Shown piece by piece: positions 8,234-19,431 of a stretch of DNA of 64,000 nucleotides; the stretch's first letter is position 1; every line of letters starts with the position of its first letter. Where the stretch lies: assembly GCF_015234305.1 (NCBI RefSeq), contig NZ_JADGMI010000001.1, forward strand, positions 62,001 through 126,000. Reading direction: 5' to 3'. Source of the DNA: Superficieibacter sp. 1612_C1. GTDB lineage: Bacteria; Pseudomonadota; Gammaproteobacteria; Enterobacterales; Enterobacteriaceae. Under the pieces are notes generated by a model that was not told the origin of the DNA, did not search any database, and was given only the letters and a program-made list of their open reading frames with translations. Both the position numbers and the translations under genes were made by a program.

Positions 8234-9601
8234 TTATGACAGGCGGTTACGCCAGGTAGTTAACACATCGCTGCGGGTCACCAGGCCCAGAAAACGATGG
8301 TTATCGACAACAATCGCGACCAGGCCGCGATCGAAAATGGATTTGAGGGCGCTTTCCGGCTCGCGGCGGTCGATAATTTCTACCTCGCGGGTCATGGCGT
8401 CTTTAACCGGCAGGGCGAAACGCTGGCTGTCGCCTTTGACGTGGCTAATCAGATCCCACTCATCAATAATCCCCACCACCTCATCGTTGTTCAGCACCGG
8501 AAGCTGAGAGATATCGTACAGACGCATGCGGGCCAGCACGGTGGAGAGAGTATCGTCCGGCGCAGCGGTGACGGTGGCACCTTCATCATGACGCAGCGCG
8601 ATAAAATCACTGAGATCGCCAGCCTGCGGACGGGAAATAAACCCCTGCTGGCGCATCCAGTCGTCATTGAACATTTTGGACAGGTACTTATTGCCACTAT
8701 CGCAGGCGAAGGTCACGACGCGCTTCGGCGTGGACTGCGCCCGGCAGTAGCGCAGTGCGGCGGTGAGAAGCGTGCCGGTAGAGGAGCCTGCCAGTATTCC
8801 TTCAACTTTGAGTAATTCACGGGCGGCGGTAAACGCTTCGCTATCGGTTACCCGCAGCGCCTGTTTTACGCCGTCGAGATGGGAGAGGGGAGGAATAAAA
8901 TCCTCGCCGATGCCTTCGACCAGCCAGGAGCCAGCGTCATCATAACGACCGTTTTCAACCTGATCGGCAAGGACAGAGCCTGCCGGATCGGCCAGAACAA
9001 ACTCCGTATGCGGAGAGTGCTCAGCAAACCATGCCTGCAATCCACCAAGGGTGCCGCCGGAACCGACGCCGACCACGATGGCGTCAATACGTCCGTCCAG
9101 CTGCTCATACAGTTCCGGCGCGGTAGTGGTGGCGTGGGCCAGCGGATTGGCGGCATTGTTAAACTGATCGATATAAAACGCGCCGGGCGTTTCATCCGCC
9201 AGCCGCCTGGCATAATCCTGATAGTAAGCCGGATGACCTTTTCCGACGTCCGAGCGGGTGAGTAACACCTGCGCGCCAAGCGCCCGCAGATGAAATATTT
9301 TTTCGCGGCTCATTTTATCCGGCACGATCAGCAGCAGTGAATAGCCTTTCTGCGCGGCGATCAGCGCCAGGCCGAGGCCGGTATTGCCCGCGGTTGCTTC
9401 AATAATCGTCCCGCCGGGCTTGAGCAAACCCTTTCTCTCAGCTTGCGCAATCATCGACAGCGCGACGCGGTCTTTAATCGACCCGCCGGGGTTCTGGTTT
9501 TCCAGTTTTAAAAACAGTTCGCACGGTCCGCTGTCCAGCTTATGTAGCTGAAGCAGCGGCGTATCGCCGATTAAATCGGTCACAGAATGAAAAACGGTCA
9601 T
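8234..9601 (-). CDS. mtcB: Cystathionine beta-synthase (PLP fold plus tandem CBS domains)
   Basis: 455 residues. The N-terminal fold-type II PLP domain has K43 in NPGGSIKDR and the phosphate loop GVGSGGTLGG; the substrate-loop motif EATAGNTG follows the lysine. The C-terminal part (about 335-455) is a tandem CBS pair (TLSTVLARMRLYDISQLPV and ALKSIFDRGLVAIVV), as in true cystathionine beta-synthases and unlike CysK/CysM. It joins homocysteine and serine to cystathionine in the cytoplasm. It is the first gene of the six-gene operon running to 3843. Most E. coli strains lack this step. Confidence 0.87.
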   Translation of the reverse strand: MTVFHSVTDLIGDTPLLQLHKLDSGPCELFLKLENQNPGGSIKDRVALSMIAQAERKGLLKPGGTIIEATAGNTGLGLALIAAQKGYSLLLIVPDKMSREKIFHLRALGAQVLLTRSDVGKGHPAYYQDYARRLADETPGAFYIDQFNNAANPLAHATTTAPELYEQLDGRIDAIVVGVGSGGTLGGLQAWFAEHSPHTEFVLADPAGSVLADQVENGRYDDAGSWLVEGIGEDFIPPLSHLDGVKQALRVTDSEAFTAARELLKVEGILAGSSTGTLLTAALRYCRAQSTPKRVVTFACDSGNKYLSKMFNDDWMRQQGFISRPQAGDLSDFIALRHDEGATVTAAPDDTLSTVLARMRLYDISQLPVLNNDEVVGIIDEWDLISHVKGDSQRFALPVKDAMTREVEIIDRREPESALKSIFDRGLVAIVVDNHRFLGLVTRSDVLTTWRNRLS

Positions 9602-10028
9602 GGTATTCCACCAGCATTTAAGAACATGGCGGAATAGTAGATGCGCAAAAAAACGCTGATAAAGAATCTTTCTCTGTGGTTTATGCGTAAAGGTAATATA
9701 AACAACTGATTAGACATCAGGAAGGAAAGCCGTGCGGGGGTGCGCATGGATAGACGGCTAATTGTAGCGGAAGAATGCGCTTTACAGCGCTGTCAGCCGT
9801 CTGGCTCAGGAGGGCGTTATTCAGGCCGCGCATATGCTTTGCCGAATTCTCTCATAGCCAGCGAAGCCGCTAAGGCTGCTCTATAGCGCTTTTTGTTATA
9901 ACTAATATCAATCAGTTTGTTTAAAAGATAATTTAGGCTGATTACTATCATATGGACGTCCATACTGCTAAACTGCCGTTCGCATCACAATTACGTAACA
10001 CATAAGAAGCATCGGGTAACCAGATAAG
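9602..10028. other. 427-bp divergent regulatory region between mtcB and the metNIQ-like operon
   Basis: No credible ORF. It contains the 14-bp palindrome at 9951-9964 near the metN-like side, and partial matches to the met box AGACGTCT: AGACATCA at 9712-9719 and AGACGGCT at 9752-9759. Promoters for both operons should lie here; I cannot place them with confidence. Confidence 0.5.
9951..9964. promoter_or_regulatory. 14-bp perfect palindrome, MetJ-box-like operator
   Basis: TATGGACGTCCATA. The core GGACGTCC matches six of eight positions of the MetJ half-operator AGACGTCT. The next 8-mer, ATACTGCT, matches five of eight, so a weak tandem met box is possible. It is 65 bp upstream of the metN-like start codon. 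Control by methionine availability would suit the neighbouring genes; the identity of the regulator is inference. Confidence 0.4.
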
Positions 10029-11051
10029 ATGATCCTACTCAGGAATATTTCGAAGATTTTTGACCACGGTAAGACGCCAGTGGTCGCCGTGGACAGCGTA
10101 GATTTAACGATCGAACAGGGGCAGATTTACGGCATTATTGGCTACAGCGGCGCGGGAAAAAGTACCCTAATCCGTCTGTTAAACGGGCTGGAGAAACCCA
10201 GCTCGGGCAGTGTGACCATCAACGGTCACGAGATCTCGTCGGCAAAAGGCGAGGCGCTGCGCCAGGCCAGACTGAAAATCAGCATGGTGTTTCAGCACTT
10301 TAATTTGCTGTGGTCGCGCACCGTGCGGGAAAACATTGCCTTTTCCATGCAAATCGCTGGCGCGCCGAAAGCGCAAATTCGCGCACGGGTGGCGGAGCTG
10401 ATTGAGCTGGTGGGACTCACCGGGCGGGAAGACGCTTATCCTTCCCAGCTCAGCGGCGGGCAAAAGCAGCGCGTTGGCATCGCCCGCGCGCTGGCCAATA
10501 GCCCGGACGTCCTGCTCTGCGATGAAGCGACGTCGGCGCTGGATCCGCAGACCACCGATCAGATCCTGGATTTGCTGCTGGATATTAATCGTCGCTTTAA
10601 GCTGACCATCGTGCTGATCACCCATGAAATGCACGTGGTGAGGAAGATCTGCGACCGCGTGGCGGTGATGGAAAACGGCAAAGTGGTGGAAGAGGGCGAG
10701 GTGCTGGAGGTGTTTACCCGTCCGCAGCAGCCGATCACTCAGCAGTTTGTGCGTCAGGTGAGTCAATATAAAGAAGAGGAAGCGTTTAATCCTGATCTGA
10801 CCAACGATCTGGCTGGCGCAGTCATTAAGCTGACGTTTACCGGATTAAACACCCATCAGCCGGTAGTAGGGGAACTGACCCTGCGTTACGGACTGCCGTT
10901 TAATATTCTGCACGGCAAAATGTCGCAAACCGCTCACGGCGTGTTTGGGCAACTGTGGCTTCACGTGATTGCAAACCAGGATCAACTGAACAATATCCTC
11001 GCGGATTTGCACAACAGCGGTATTGAATGCGAGGTGATTAAACATGCTTGA
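10029..11051 (+). CDS. MetN-like methionine ABC transporter ATP-binding protein
   Basis: 340 residues. Walker A is GYSGAGKST at 38-46, the signature LSGGQKQR at 141-148 and Walker B VLLCDEATSALDP at 161-173. A C-terminal NIL domain (about 265-340) marks the MetN subfamily; in MetN it binds methionine and inhibits transport. The protein is the ATPase of a MetNI-type importer. It overlaps the permease gene by eight bases. Because the canonical enterobacterial metNIQ is at another locus, this is likely a second copy, divergent from mtcBC. Confidence 0.88.
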   Translation: MILLRNISKIFDHGKTPVVAVDSVDLTIEQGQIYGIIGYSGAGKSTLIRLLNGLEKPSSGSVTINGHEISSAKGEALRQARLKISMVFQHFNLLWSRTVRENIAFSMQIAGAPKAQIRARVAELIELVGLTGREDAYPSQLSGGQKQRVGIARALANSPDVLLCDEATSALDPQTTDQILDLLLDINRRFKLTIVLITHEMHVVRKICDRVAVMENGKVVEEGEVLEVFTRPQQPITQQFVRQVSQYKEEEAFNPDLTNDLAGAVIKLTFTGLNTHQPVVGELTLRYGLPFNILHGKMSQTAHGVFGQLWLHVIANQDQLNNILADLHNSGIECEVIKHA

Positions 11052-11712
11052 TCAACTTTTACCCCATCTGAAATGGGACCAGCTGTGGGCGGCTACGCAG
11101 GAAACGTTATACATGACGGCGCTCTCCGGCATCGCAACCTTCGTGCTGGGGATTATCCTCGGGCTGGCGTTGTTTTTAACCGCGCGCGGCGGACTGTTCC
11201 AGAACCGTACGCTCTACAGCGTGATTTCGATTATCGTGAACGTGTTCCGCTCTATTCCGTTCATTATCTTAATCGTGCTGCTGATCCCGTTTACCAAAAC
11301 GATTGTCGGCACCATTCTCGGTGCCAATGCGGCGCTGCCAGCGCTGATTGTCGGCGCGGCTCCATTTTACGCCCGGCTGGTGGAGATTGCCCTGCGCGAA
11401 GTGGATAAGGGCGTTATTGAAGCCACGCGATCGATGGGCGCACGTCTTAGTACCTTAATTTTTCGGGTTTTACTGCCGGAGTCCTCTCCTGCCCTGGTGT
11501 CAGGCATTACGGTGACACTGATTGCGCTGGTCAGCTACAGCGCGATGGCAGGGGTCATTGGTGCCGGTGGATTAGGGAATCTTGCTTATCTGGAAGGATT
11601 CCAGCGCAACCATAGCGACGTCACGCTGGTGGCGACGGTGACTATTCTGATCGTCGTCTTCATCATTCAGTTCTGTGGCGACGTTATTACCTCTCTGTTA
11701 GACAAACGCTAA
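11044..11712 (+). CDS. MetI-like methionine ABC transporter permease
   Basis: 222 residues with five predicted membrane helices, as in MetI (217 in E. coli). The coupling loop is ATRSMGARLSTLIFRVLLPES, and MAGVIGAGGLGNLAY is the characteristic MetI segment. A MetI homodimer would form the inner-membrane pore. It overlaps the ATPase gene and is followed by the binding-protein gene after 19 bp. Confidence 0.88.
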   Translation: MLDQLLPHLKWDQLWAATQETLYMTALSGIATFVLGIILGLALFLTARGGLFQNRTLYSVISIIVNVFRSIPFIILIVLLIPFTKTIVGTILGANAALPALIVGAAPFYARLVEIALREVDKGVIEATRSMGARLSTLIFRVLLPESSPALVSGITVTLIALVSYSAMAGVIGAGGLGNLAYLEGFQRNHSDVTLVATVTILIVVFIIQFCGDVITSLLDKR

Positions 11713-11731
11713 TAATACGGAAACCAACATC

Positions 11732-12544
11732 ATGACGAAAACACTGACACTGATCGCCGCAGCAACCTTAAGCGCCATGAGCTTTGCCTCCTGGGCCGAT
11801 ACCCTGACCGTGGGCGCGTCCAACGTACCGCATGCTGAAATTCTGGAGCAGGCAAAGTCGATCCTCGCGAAAGAAGGCATCGATCTCGAAATCAAACCGT
11901 TCCAGGACTACATCCTGCCGAACACCGCGCTGGCCAGCGGCGACATCGACGCCAACTACTTCCAGCACATCCCGTATCTGAACAGCGTCCTGAAAGATCA
12001 TGCTGGCGATAAGACATTCGACTTCGTCAGTGCCGGGGCGATCCACATCGAGCCGATTGGCATTTACTCTAAAAAATACAAATCGCTGAAGGATCTGCCG
12101 CAGGGCGGGAAAGTGATTATGCGTGATGCGGTGTCTGAAGAGGGACGTATCCTCTCCATCTTCGAAAAAGAGGGCGTGATCAAGCTGAAACCGGGCATCG
12201 ATAAAGTAAATGCACGTATCAGTGACATCGTGGAGAACCCGAAAAAATTGCAGTTCCAGCCGAATGTAGAAGCCGCGCTGCTGCCGCAGATGTATAACAA
12301 TGACGAAGGCGACGCGGTGGTGATCAACGCCAACTACGCCATCGACGCTGGTCTGGATCCGGTTCACGATCCTATCGCCGTAGAAAGCGGTGAGAACAAC
12401 CCGTACGCCAACATCATTACCGTGCATCGCGGTGACGAGAAGAAAAAAGACATCGTGGAACTGGTGAAGGTACTGCACTCAAAAGAGATTCAGGACTGGA
12501 TCCGCACCAAATATAAAGGCGCAGTCATTCCGGTAAACAACTAA
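11732..12544 (+). CDS. MetQ/NlpA-family substrate-binding protein, non-lipoprotein variant
   Basis: 270 residues. The NlpA/MetQ fold is clear: LEIKPFQDYILPNTALASG, DIDANYFQHIPYL, IVENPKKLQFQ and VVINANYAIDAGLDP. Two features differ from E. coli MetQ. The signal peptide ends SFASWADT with no lipobox cysteine, so it should be a soluble periplasmic protein. The usual VPNDPTNLGR ligand segment reads VIMRDAVSEEGR here, while the later VxN segment is kept. The ligand may therefore not be L-methionine; a related sulfur compound is possible. It is the last gene of the operon and is followed by a strong hairpin. Confidence 0.85.
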   Translation: MTKTLTLIAAATLSAMSFASWADTLTVGASNVPHAEILEQAKSILAKEGIDLEIKPFQDYILPNTALASGDIDANYFQHIPYLNSVLKDHAGDKTFDFVSAGAIHIEPIGIYSKKYKSLKDLPQGGKVIMRDAVSEEGRILSIFEKEGVIKLKPGIDKVNARISDIVENPKKLQFQPNVEAALLPQMYNNDEGDAVVINANYAIDAGLDPVHDPIAVESGENNPYANIITVHRGDEKKKDIVELVKVLHSKEIQDWIRTKYKGAVIPVNN

Positions 12545-12551
12545 TTGCGCA

Positions 12552-12580
12552 GCGCCATCCGCTTTTACGGCGGATGGCGC
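12552..12580 (+). terminator. Strong stem-loop after the metNIQ-like operon
   Basis: GCGCCATCCGC, loop TTTTACG, GCGGATGGCGC: 11 paired bases starting eight bases after the stop codon. No U-tract follows, so it may act as a terminator with help or protect the 3' end. Confidence 0.6.
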
Positions 12581-12633
12581 AAGCTTGTTACCACCCGCGG
12601 CTCACCTGACTTACGCTTTTACGCCAGCCTGAT

Positions 12634-12665
12634 GTAGGCCCGTGCAAGCGCAGCGCCGCCGGGCA
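12634..12665. repeat. Single REP element
   Basis: GTAGGCCCGTGCAAGCGC...CCGGGCA, the same REP family as at 3387 and 32643. It lies between the convergent metQ-like and hemB genes. Confidence 0.8.
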
Positions 12666-12680
12666 GAGCCACACCAAATC

Positions 12681-13652
12681 TTACAGAATTTTCTTTTCCG
12701 CCAGATCGAGCGCGAAATAACTAAAAATCAGATCCGCGCCTGCACGCTTAATCGCGCCCAGACTCTCCAGCACCACTTTCTTTTCATCAATCGCGCCAGC
12801 CTGTGCCGCGAACTTAATCATCGCGTACTCACCGCTAACCTGATAAGCGCCCAGCGGCAGATCGCTGCGTTCCCGAATATCCCGCAGAATATCCAGATAG
12901 GCACCCGCCGGTTTAACCATCAGACAGTCCGCGCCCTGTGCCTCATCCAGCAGCGATTCACGGATCGCTTCCCGGCGGTTCATCGGGTTCATCTGATAGG
13001 TTTTGCGGTCGCCTTTCAGCGCGGTCCCGGCGGCTTCGCGGAACGGACCATAAAAGGAAGAGGCGAACTTGGTTGAATAGGACATGATCGCCGTATCAAA
13101 AAATCCAGCGGCATCCAGCGCCTGACGGATCGCCTGAACCTGTCCATCCATCGCGGCGGAAGGGGCGATGAAATCCGCGCCCGCGGCGGCGGCCACGACT
13201 GCCTGCTTACCGAGGTTGGCAAGGGTCGCATCGTTATCCACACCGTGCTCGCACAGCACACCGCAGTGGCCGTGAGACGTATATTCGCAGAAGCAGGTAT
13301 CGGACATCACGATCATCTCCGGCACCGTCTGTTTGCAGATGCGGGACATACGTGCGACCAGACCGTCTTCTTTCCAGGCATCGCTGCCTGTGGCGTCGGT
13401 ATGGTGGGAGATCCCGAAGGTCATTACCGAGCGGATCCCCGCGTTGGCGATGCGTTCAATCTCGCGCGCCAGATGCTTCTCGGGGATGCGCATCACGCCC
13501 GGCATCGCCTCGATGGCCTTGTACTCATCGATCTCTTCTTCAACAAAGATCGGCAACACCAGGTCGTTTTTGCTCAGTGTTGTCTCTTCAAACATGGCGC
13601 GCAGCGCGGGGGACTTGCGCAGGCGGCGGGGGCGAGTGATTAAATCGGTCAT
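12681..13652 (-). CDS. hemB: Delta-aminolevulinic acid dehydratase (porphobilinogen synthase)
   Basis: 323 residues, one short of E. coli HemB. The two Schiff-base lysines are K195 (SYSTKFASS) and K247 (MVKPAG). The zinc-binding cysteines C120, C122 and C130 lie in [14 protein letters not shown]. It condenses two 5-aminolevulinate molecules to porphobilinogen, the second common step of tetrapyrrole synthesis, in the cytoplasm. It is monocistronic here and marks the start of the conserved backbone order. Confidence 0.97.
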   Translation of the reverse strand: MTDLITRPRRLRKSPALRAMFEETTLSKNDLVLPIFVEEEIDEYKAIEAMPGVMRIPEKHLAREIERIANAGIRSVMTFGISHHTDATGSDAWKEDGLVARMSRICKQTVPEMIVMSDTCFCEYTSHGHCGVLCEHGVDNDATLANLGKQAVVAAAAGADFIAPSAAMDGQVQAIRQALDAAGFFDTAIMSYSTKFASSFYGPFREAAGTALKGDRKTYQMNPMNRREAIRESLLDEAQGADCLMVKPAGAYLDILRDIRERSDLPLGAYQVSGEYAMIKFAAQAGAIDEKKVVLESLGAIKRAGADLIFSYFALDLAEKKIL

Positions 13653-14252
13653 GATATGCCTGATGCTTGTGAAATATGACGTTATTGTACCTGAATTATC
13701 TCTATTGTGTTTTACTAAAGTTGCCGTTTAGCCGTGCCGTCCGGCGATTCCACTGATTATAGGCATCTCTCGGGGCGCTGAAATATTTTTAAATAGTTTG
13801 AGTGAATATAAATACGGCTTTCAATATTATCTATTATATATTCGGTTAATGGTGATGGGCGATTAATAACTAACGTTTTTCAGGGCGACAGGCGGCGCAA
13901 TGCTCCTTGTTCCACGCTTTTGCAGTTTTAGGCGAACAGTTTTTATTATTTATTTTATGAATGCTTTTTTATGTATTTATGGGAATAATATTAAGTGGTC
14001 AATGTATTGATTTCTTTAACTTGATGCTTTTTAAGGCTTTTTTGTAATAGGTTTAGGGGTTTCAAGTTGCTCTTAATTTTGAAATGGCTTGTCTTTAAAG
14101 ATAATTTGTCCGATTTCGGACTTTGGGCAAAGATTAATTGAACCTTCTACCCCTAAAACCGCATAATTCGGGCTGCAATGTAACATTACTTATTTTGATT
14201 GCATTAATTATTGATGGACCAACTAGATTACGTCCCTGAGGAGGGATGACAA
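13653..14252. other. 600-bp AT-rich region upstream of the autotransporter
   Basis: No credible ORF. The stretch is clearly richer in A and T than the flanking genes (runs such as TTTTTATGTATTTATG around 13970), the type of DNA that H-NS commonly silences. It holds the promoters of hemB (near 13660-13720) and of the autotransporter. I could not place a specific operator. Confidence 0.5.
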
Positions 14253-17249
<2,997 letters not shown>

Positions 17250-17260
17250 TCAGGTGCAAA

Positions 17261-17283
17261 GGGGAGGAAACTCCCCTGTTTTA
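17261..17283 (+). terminator. Autotransporter terminator
   Basis: GGGGAG, tetraloop GAAA, CTCCCC, then TGTTTTA. It starts 12 bp after the stop codon. Confidence 0.8.
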
Positions 17284-17297
17284 CCCTTTTGTCACAA

Positions 17298-17326
17298 TGC
17301 CTGTCATGGATATGACGGGCATTTTT
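17298..17326 (+). terminator. Second terminator-like hairpin, directly before iprA
   Basis: TGCCTGTCAT, loop GGAT, ATGACGGGCA (one G-U pair), then five T. It ends four bases before the iprA Shine-Dalgarno (AGGAAGG, 17331-17337). It could be a second terminator or an attenuator in the iprA leader. Confidence 0.6.
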
Positions 17327-17344
17327 CGCAAGGAAGGCATAGAC

Positions 17345-17971
17345 ATGACTACTCTGAGTAAACCGCTAAACGAATTCAACGCGCTTGATAAATACCTGTC
17401 CCCTCATGGCACCCGCTTCGTGTGCAACGAAGGTGAGACCATTACCGTTGAGGGCGATCAAACGCAAAATTACACCATCGTCATTCAGCAGGGCGTCATC
17501 TCATTAAGCCGTAAATACAACGATATTCTGCTTGGCTTCGCTAACGCTCCCTTCATTGTCGGGCTCTCTGCTGGCGCGATAAAAAATACCAGCGACTACA
17601 TTTTAATGGCGGAGAGCGAGTGCAGTGGTTATTACCTGCCCGCAGAAGCCACGCTGGCGCTGCTGGAACAGGGAGGGCTGTGGCGCGAGGCATTTTACTG
17701 GATGACCTGGCAGCACCGACTGCTGGAAAAACGCGATATCCATCTGGTAGGCACCAGCAACTACAATCAGATCCGCTCTACGCTATTAACAATGGCGCAA
17801 TGGGACGACGCTTTACGTTCTCGCATTGGGGTGATTAATTATATTCAGCGGCGCACGCGCGTCTCCCGCTCCGTCATTGCTGAGGTGCTCTCAGCGCTAC
17901 GACGCGGAAGCTACATCGAAATGCATAAAGGCAAACTGGTTAATATCAACCGTCTGCCTTATGACTATTGA
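17345..17971 (+). CDS. iprA: Helix-turn-helix regulator IprA (YaiV)
   Basis: 208 residues matching YaiV/IprA of E. coli and Salmonella in length and position. The N-terminal part is a degenerate cyclic-nucleotide-binding-like barrel. The C-terminus carries a winged HTH (VINYIQRRTRVSRSVIAEVLSALRRGSYIEM, about 160-195). In Salmonella IprA is reported to reduce hydrogen-peroxide resistance. The start at 17345 fits the AGGAAGG ribosome site and the family length; the longer frame would begin inside the hairpin. It converges with ampH, leaving one base between the stops. Confidence 0.88.
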   Translation: MTTLSKPLNEFNALDKYLSPHGTRFVCNEGETITVEGDQTQNYTIVIQQGVISLSRKYNDILLGFANAPFIVGLSAGAIKNTSDYILMAESECSGYYLPAEATLALLEQGGLWREAFYWMTWQHRLLEKRDIHLVGTSNYNQIRSTLLTMAQWDDALRSRIGVINYIQRRTRVSRSVIAEVLSALRRGSYIEMHKGKLVNINRLPYDY

Positions 17972-17972
17972 G

Positions 17973-19130
17973 TTAAGAAGCGGGCACGACCAGCGGCTTA
18001 TTACCGCTCAGCTCGCTTATCAGATCGTTTACGCCGTCGCTCATATTCATAAATTTAGTCAACGGCGAACGAGTGACCACCACAAAAGCACCAATATTAT
18101 GCTGGGGGATCATCGCCATATAGGTGATGAATCCACCACCGCCACCCGTTTTTTGGATGATCCCCGGCCGGCCATCTTTCGGGGCCATATACACCCAGCC
18201 CATTCCTAACGCATCGGCCTTGCCAGGCACGTCCATTCCCGTTACGCGGGTCAGCTGGCTACGCTGATAAATCAACGTCTGCATTCTGTCTGCCTGAGTA
18301 TTACGCGTATAGAAATCGGAGGAAAGGAACTGCTGCATCCAGCGCATCATATCGTCGGGCGTGGAATACACGCCGCCGCTACCAATTGCCGCCAGCGTAT
18401 TATTGCACGGGCTGGCACCTTTCTCGGCCACCATCAGACGTTTGCACTGATCCGGCGACGGCGTGAAGGTGGTGTCTTTCATTCCGAGCGGGCGGGTGAT
18501 CTGCTGCTCAAAAAGCTGCGAATAAGGTTTACCTGCGGCGTTCGCCAGTGCGTCAGCCAGCAAATCAAAGCCGAGATTGGAATAGGCCGCCTGAGAGCCC
18601 GGCGCGGATTTTAGCGTCGCGGTAGAAAGCCAGCTCCAGCGCTGCTCGCGGGTCGGCCAGACAAAGACCGCACGATGTGCCGCGCCGCCGGGCTGTTCAC
18701 GTGGAAGCGCACTGGTATGGGTCGCCAGGTTGACCAGGGTAATTGGCGAGCCTTTATAGGTGGGTACCCGTGCGCCAGGCGGGGCGTATTTACTCAGCGG
18801 ATCGTTCAGTTTTACCACCCCCTGATCGAGCAGCTTCACCAGTATTTCACTGGTCATCAATTTGCTGAGCGAGGCGATGCGGATCACTGAGTCAAGCTGA
18901 GGACGGACGTTATTACCCGGCCGCGTCTCGCCAAAGCTACGGAATACGCGCTGATTACCATCAATAACCACCAGCGCCATCCCGGTCGCCCCGCTGCCAT
19001 AAAAAATATGGTTGGCGTAACGATCGACAATATCAGAGGCAAAAACCGGATCGGGTGAGGTCTGTGCGGCATGAGTGACTGGCACCGCGGCCGCATAAAG
19101 CGCGGCGAATAAGAGAAGGCAACGTTTCAA
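17973..19130 (-). CDS. ampH: D-alanyl-D-alanine carboxypeptidase/endopeptidase AmpH
   Basis: 385 residues, the length of E. coli AmpH. A signal peptide (about 1-21) is followed by a class C beta-lactamase-like fold with the three catalytic motifs: S87-L-S-K90, Y183-S-N185 and K327-T-G329. It trims peptidoglycan peptides in the periplasm (DD-carboxypeptidase and DD-endopeptidase) and supports cell shape and muropeptide recycling, with little beta-lactam hydrolysis. It is divergent from sbmA. Confidence 0.95.
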   Translation of the reverse strand: MKRCLLLFAALYAAAVPVTHAAQTSPDPVFASDIVDRYANHIFYGSGATGMALVVIDGNQRVFRSFGETRPGNNVRPQLDSVIRIASLSKLMTSEILVKLLDQGVVKLNDPLSKYAPPGARVPTYKGSPITLVNLATHTSALPREQPGGAAHRAVFVWPTREQRWSWLSTATLKSAPGSQAAYSNLGFDLLADALANAAGKPYSQLFEQQITRPLGMKDTTFTPSPDQCKRLMVAEKGASPCNNTLAAIGSGGVYSTPDDMMRWMQQFLSSDFYTRNTQADRMQTLIYQRSQLTRVTGMDVPGKADALGMGWVYMAPKDGRPGIIQKTGGGGGFITYMAMIPQHNIGAFVVVTRSPLTKFMNMSDGVNDLISELSGNKPLVVPAS

Positions 19131-19369
19131 CGAGAGGATCCATAAATGAATTGAGAAAACTATGCCTATTTATACTACTTAATCCGCCGTTGCAAAGCGT
19201 CTTTCAGGCGAATCGATAAGGGAAAAAACCAACCCCGGAAAAACAACGCATTTTTTTTACAGTAAAGCGGTCCCGGTTCAGGCGCTTACGTCGGTCTGAA
19301 TGCCGCATCGCCTGTAATCCGTCGATACAATTCCTCACGCATCGTCAGAGGACAACGCTTTACGCTTGA

Positions 19370-19396
19370 GAACTTGATTTTGCAGCGAAGTCTGCG
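19370..19396 (+). promoter_or_regulatory. Candidate sigma-E promoter of sbmA
   Basis: -35 GAACTT (19370-19375), a 15-bp spacer, then TCTGCG (19391-19396), close to the sigma-E pattern GGAACTT/TCTGA. It lies 36 bp before the sbmA start. sbmA is known to belong to the envelope-stress regulon in E. coli. The rest of the 300-bp ampH-sbmA gap shows no ORF. Confidence 0.55.
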
Positions 19397-19431
19397 CCAC
19401 CCATCACCCTAAGATCGATCCGGGAGCTCAT

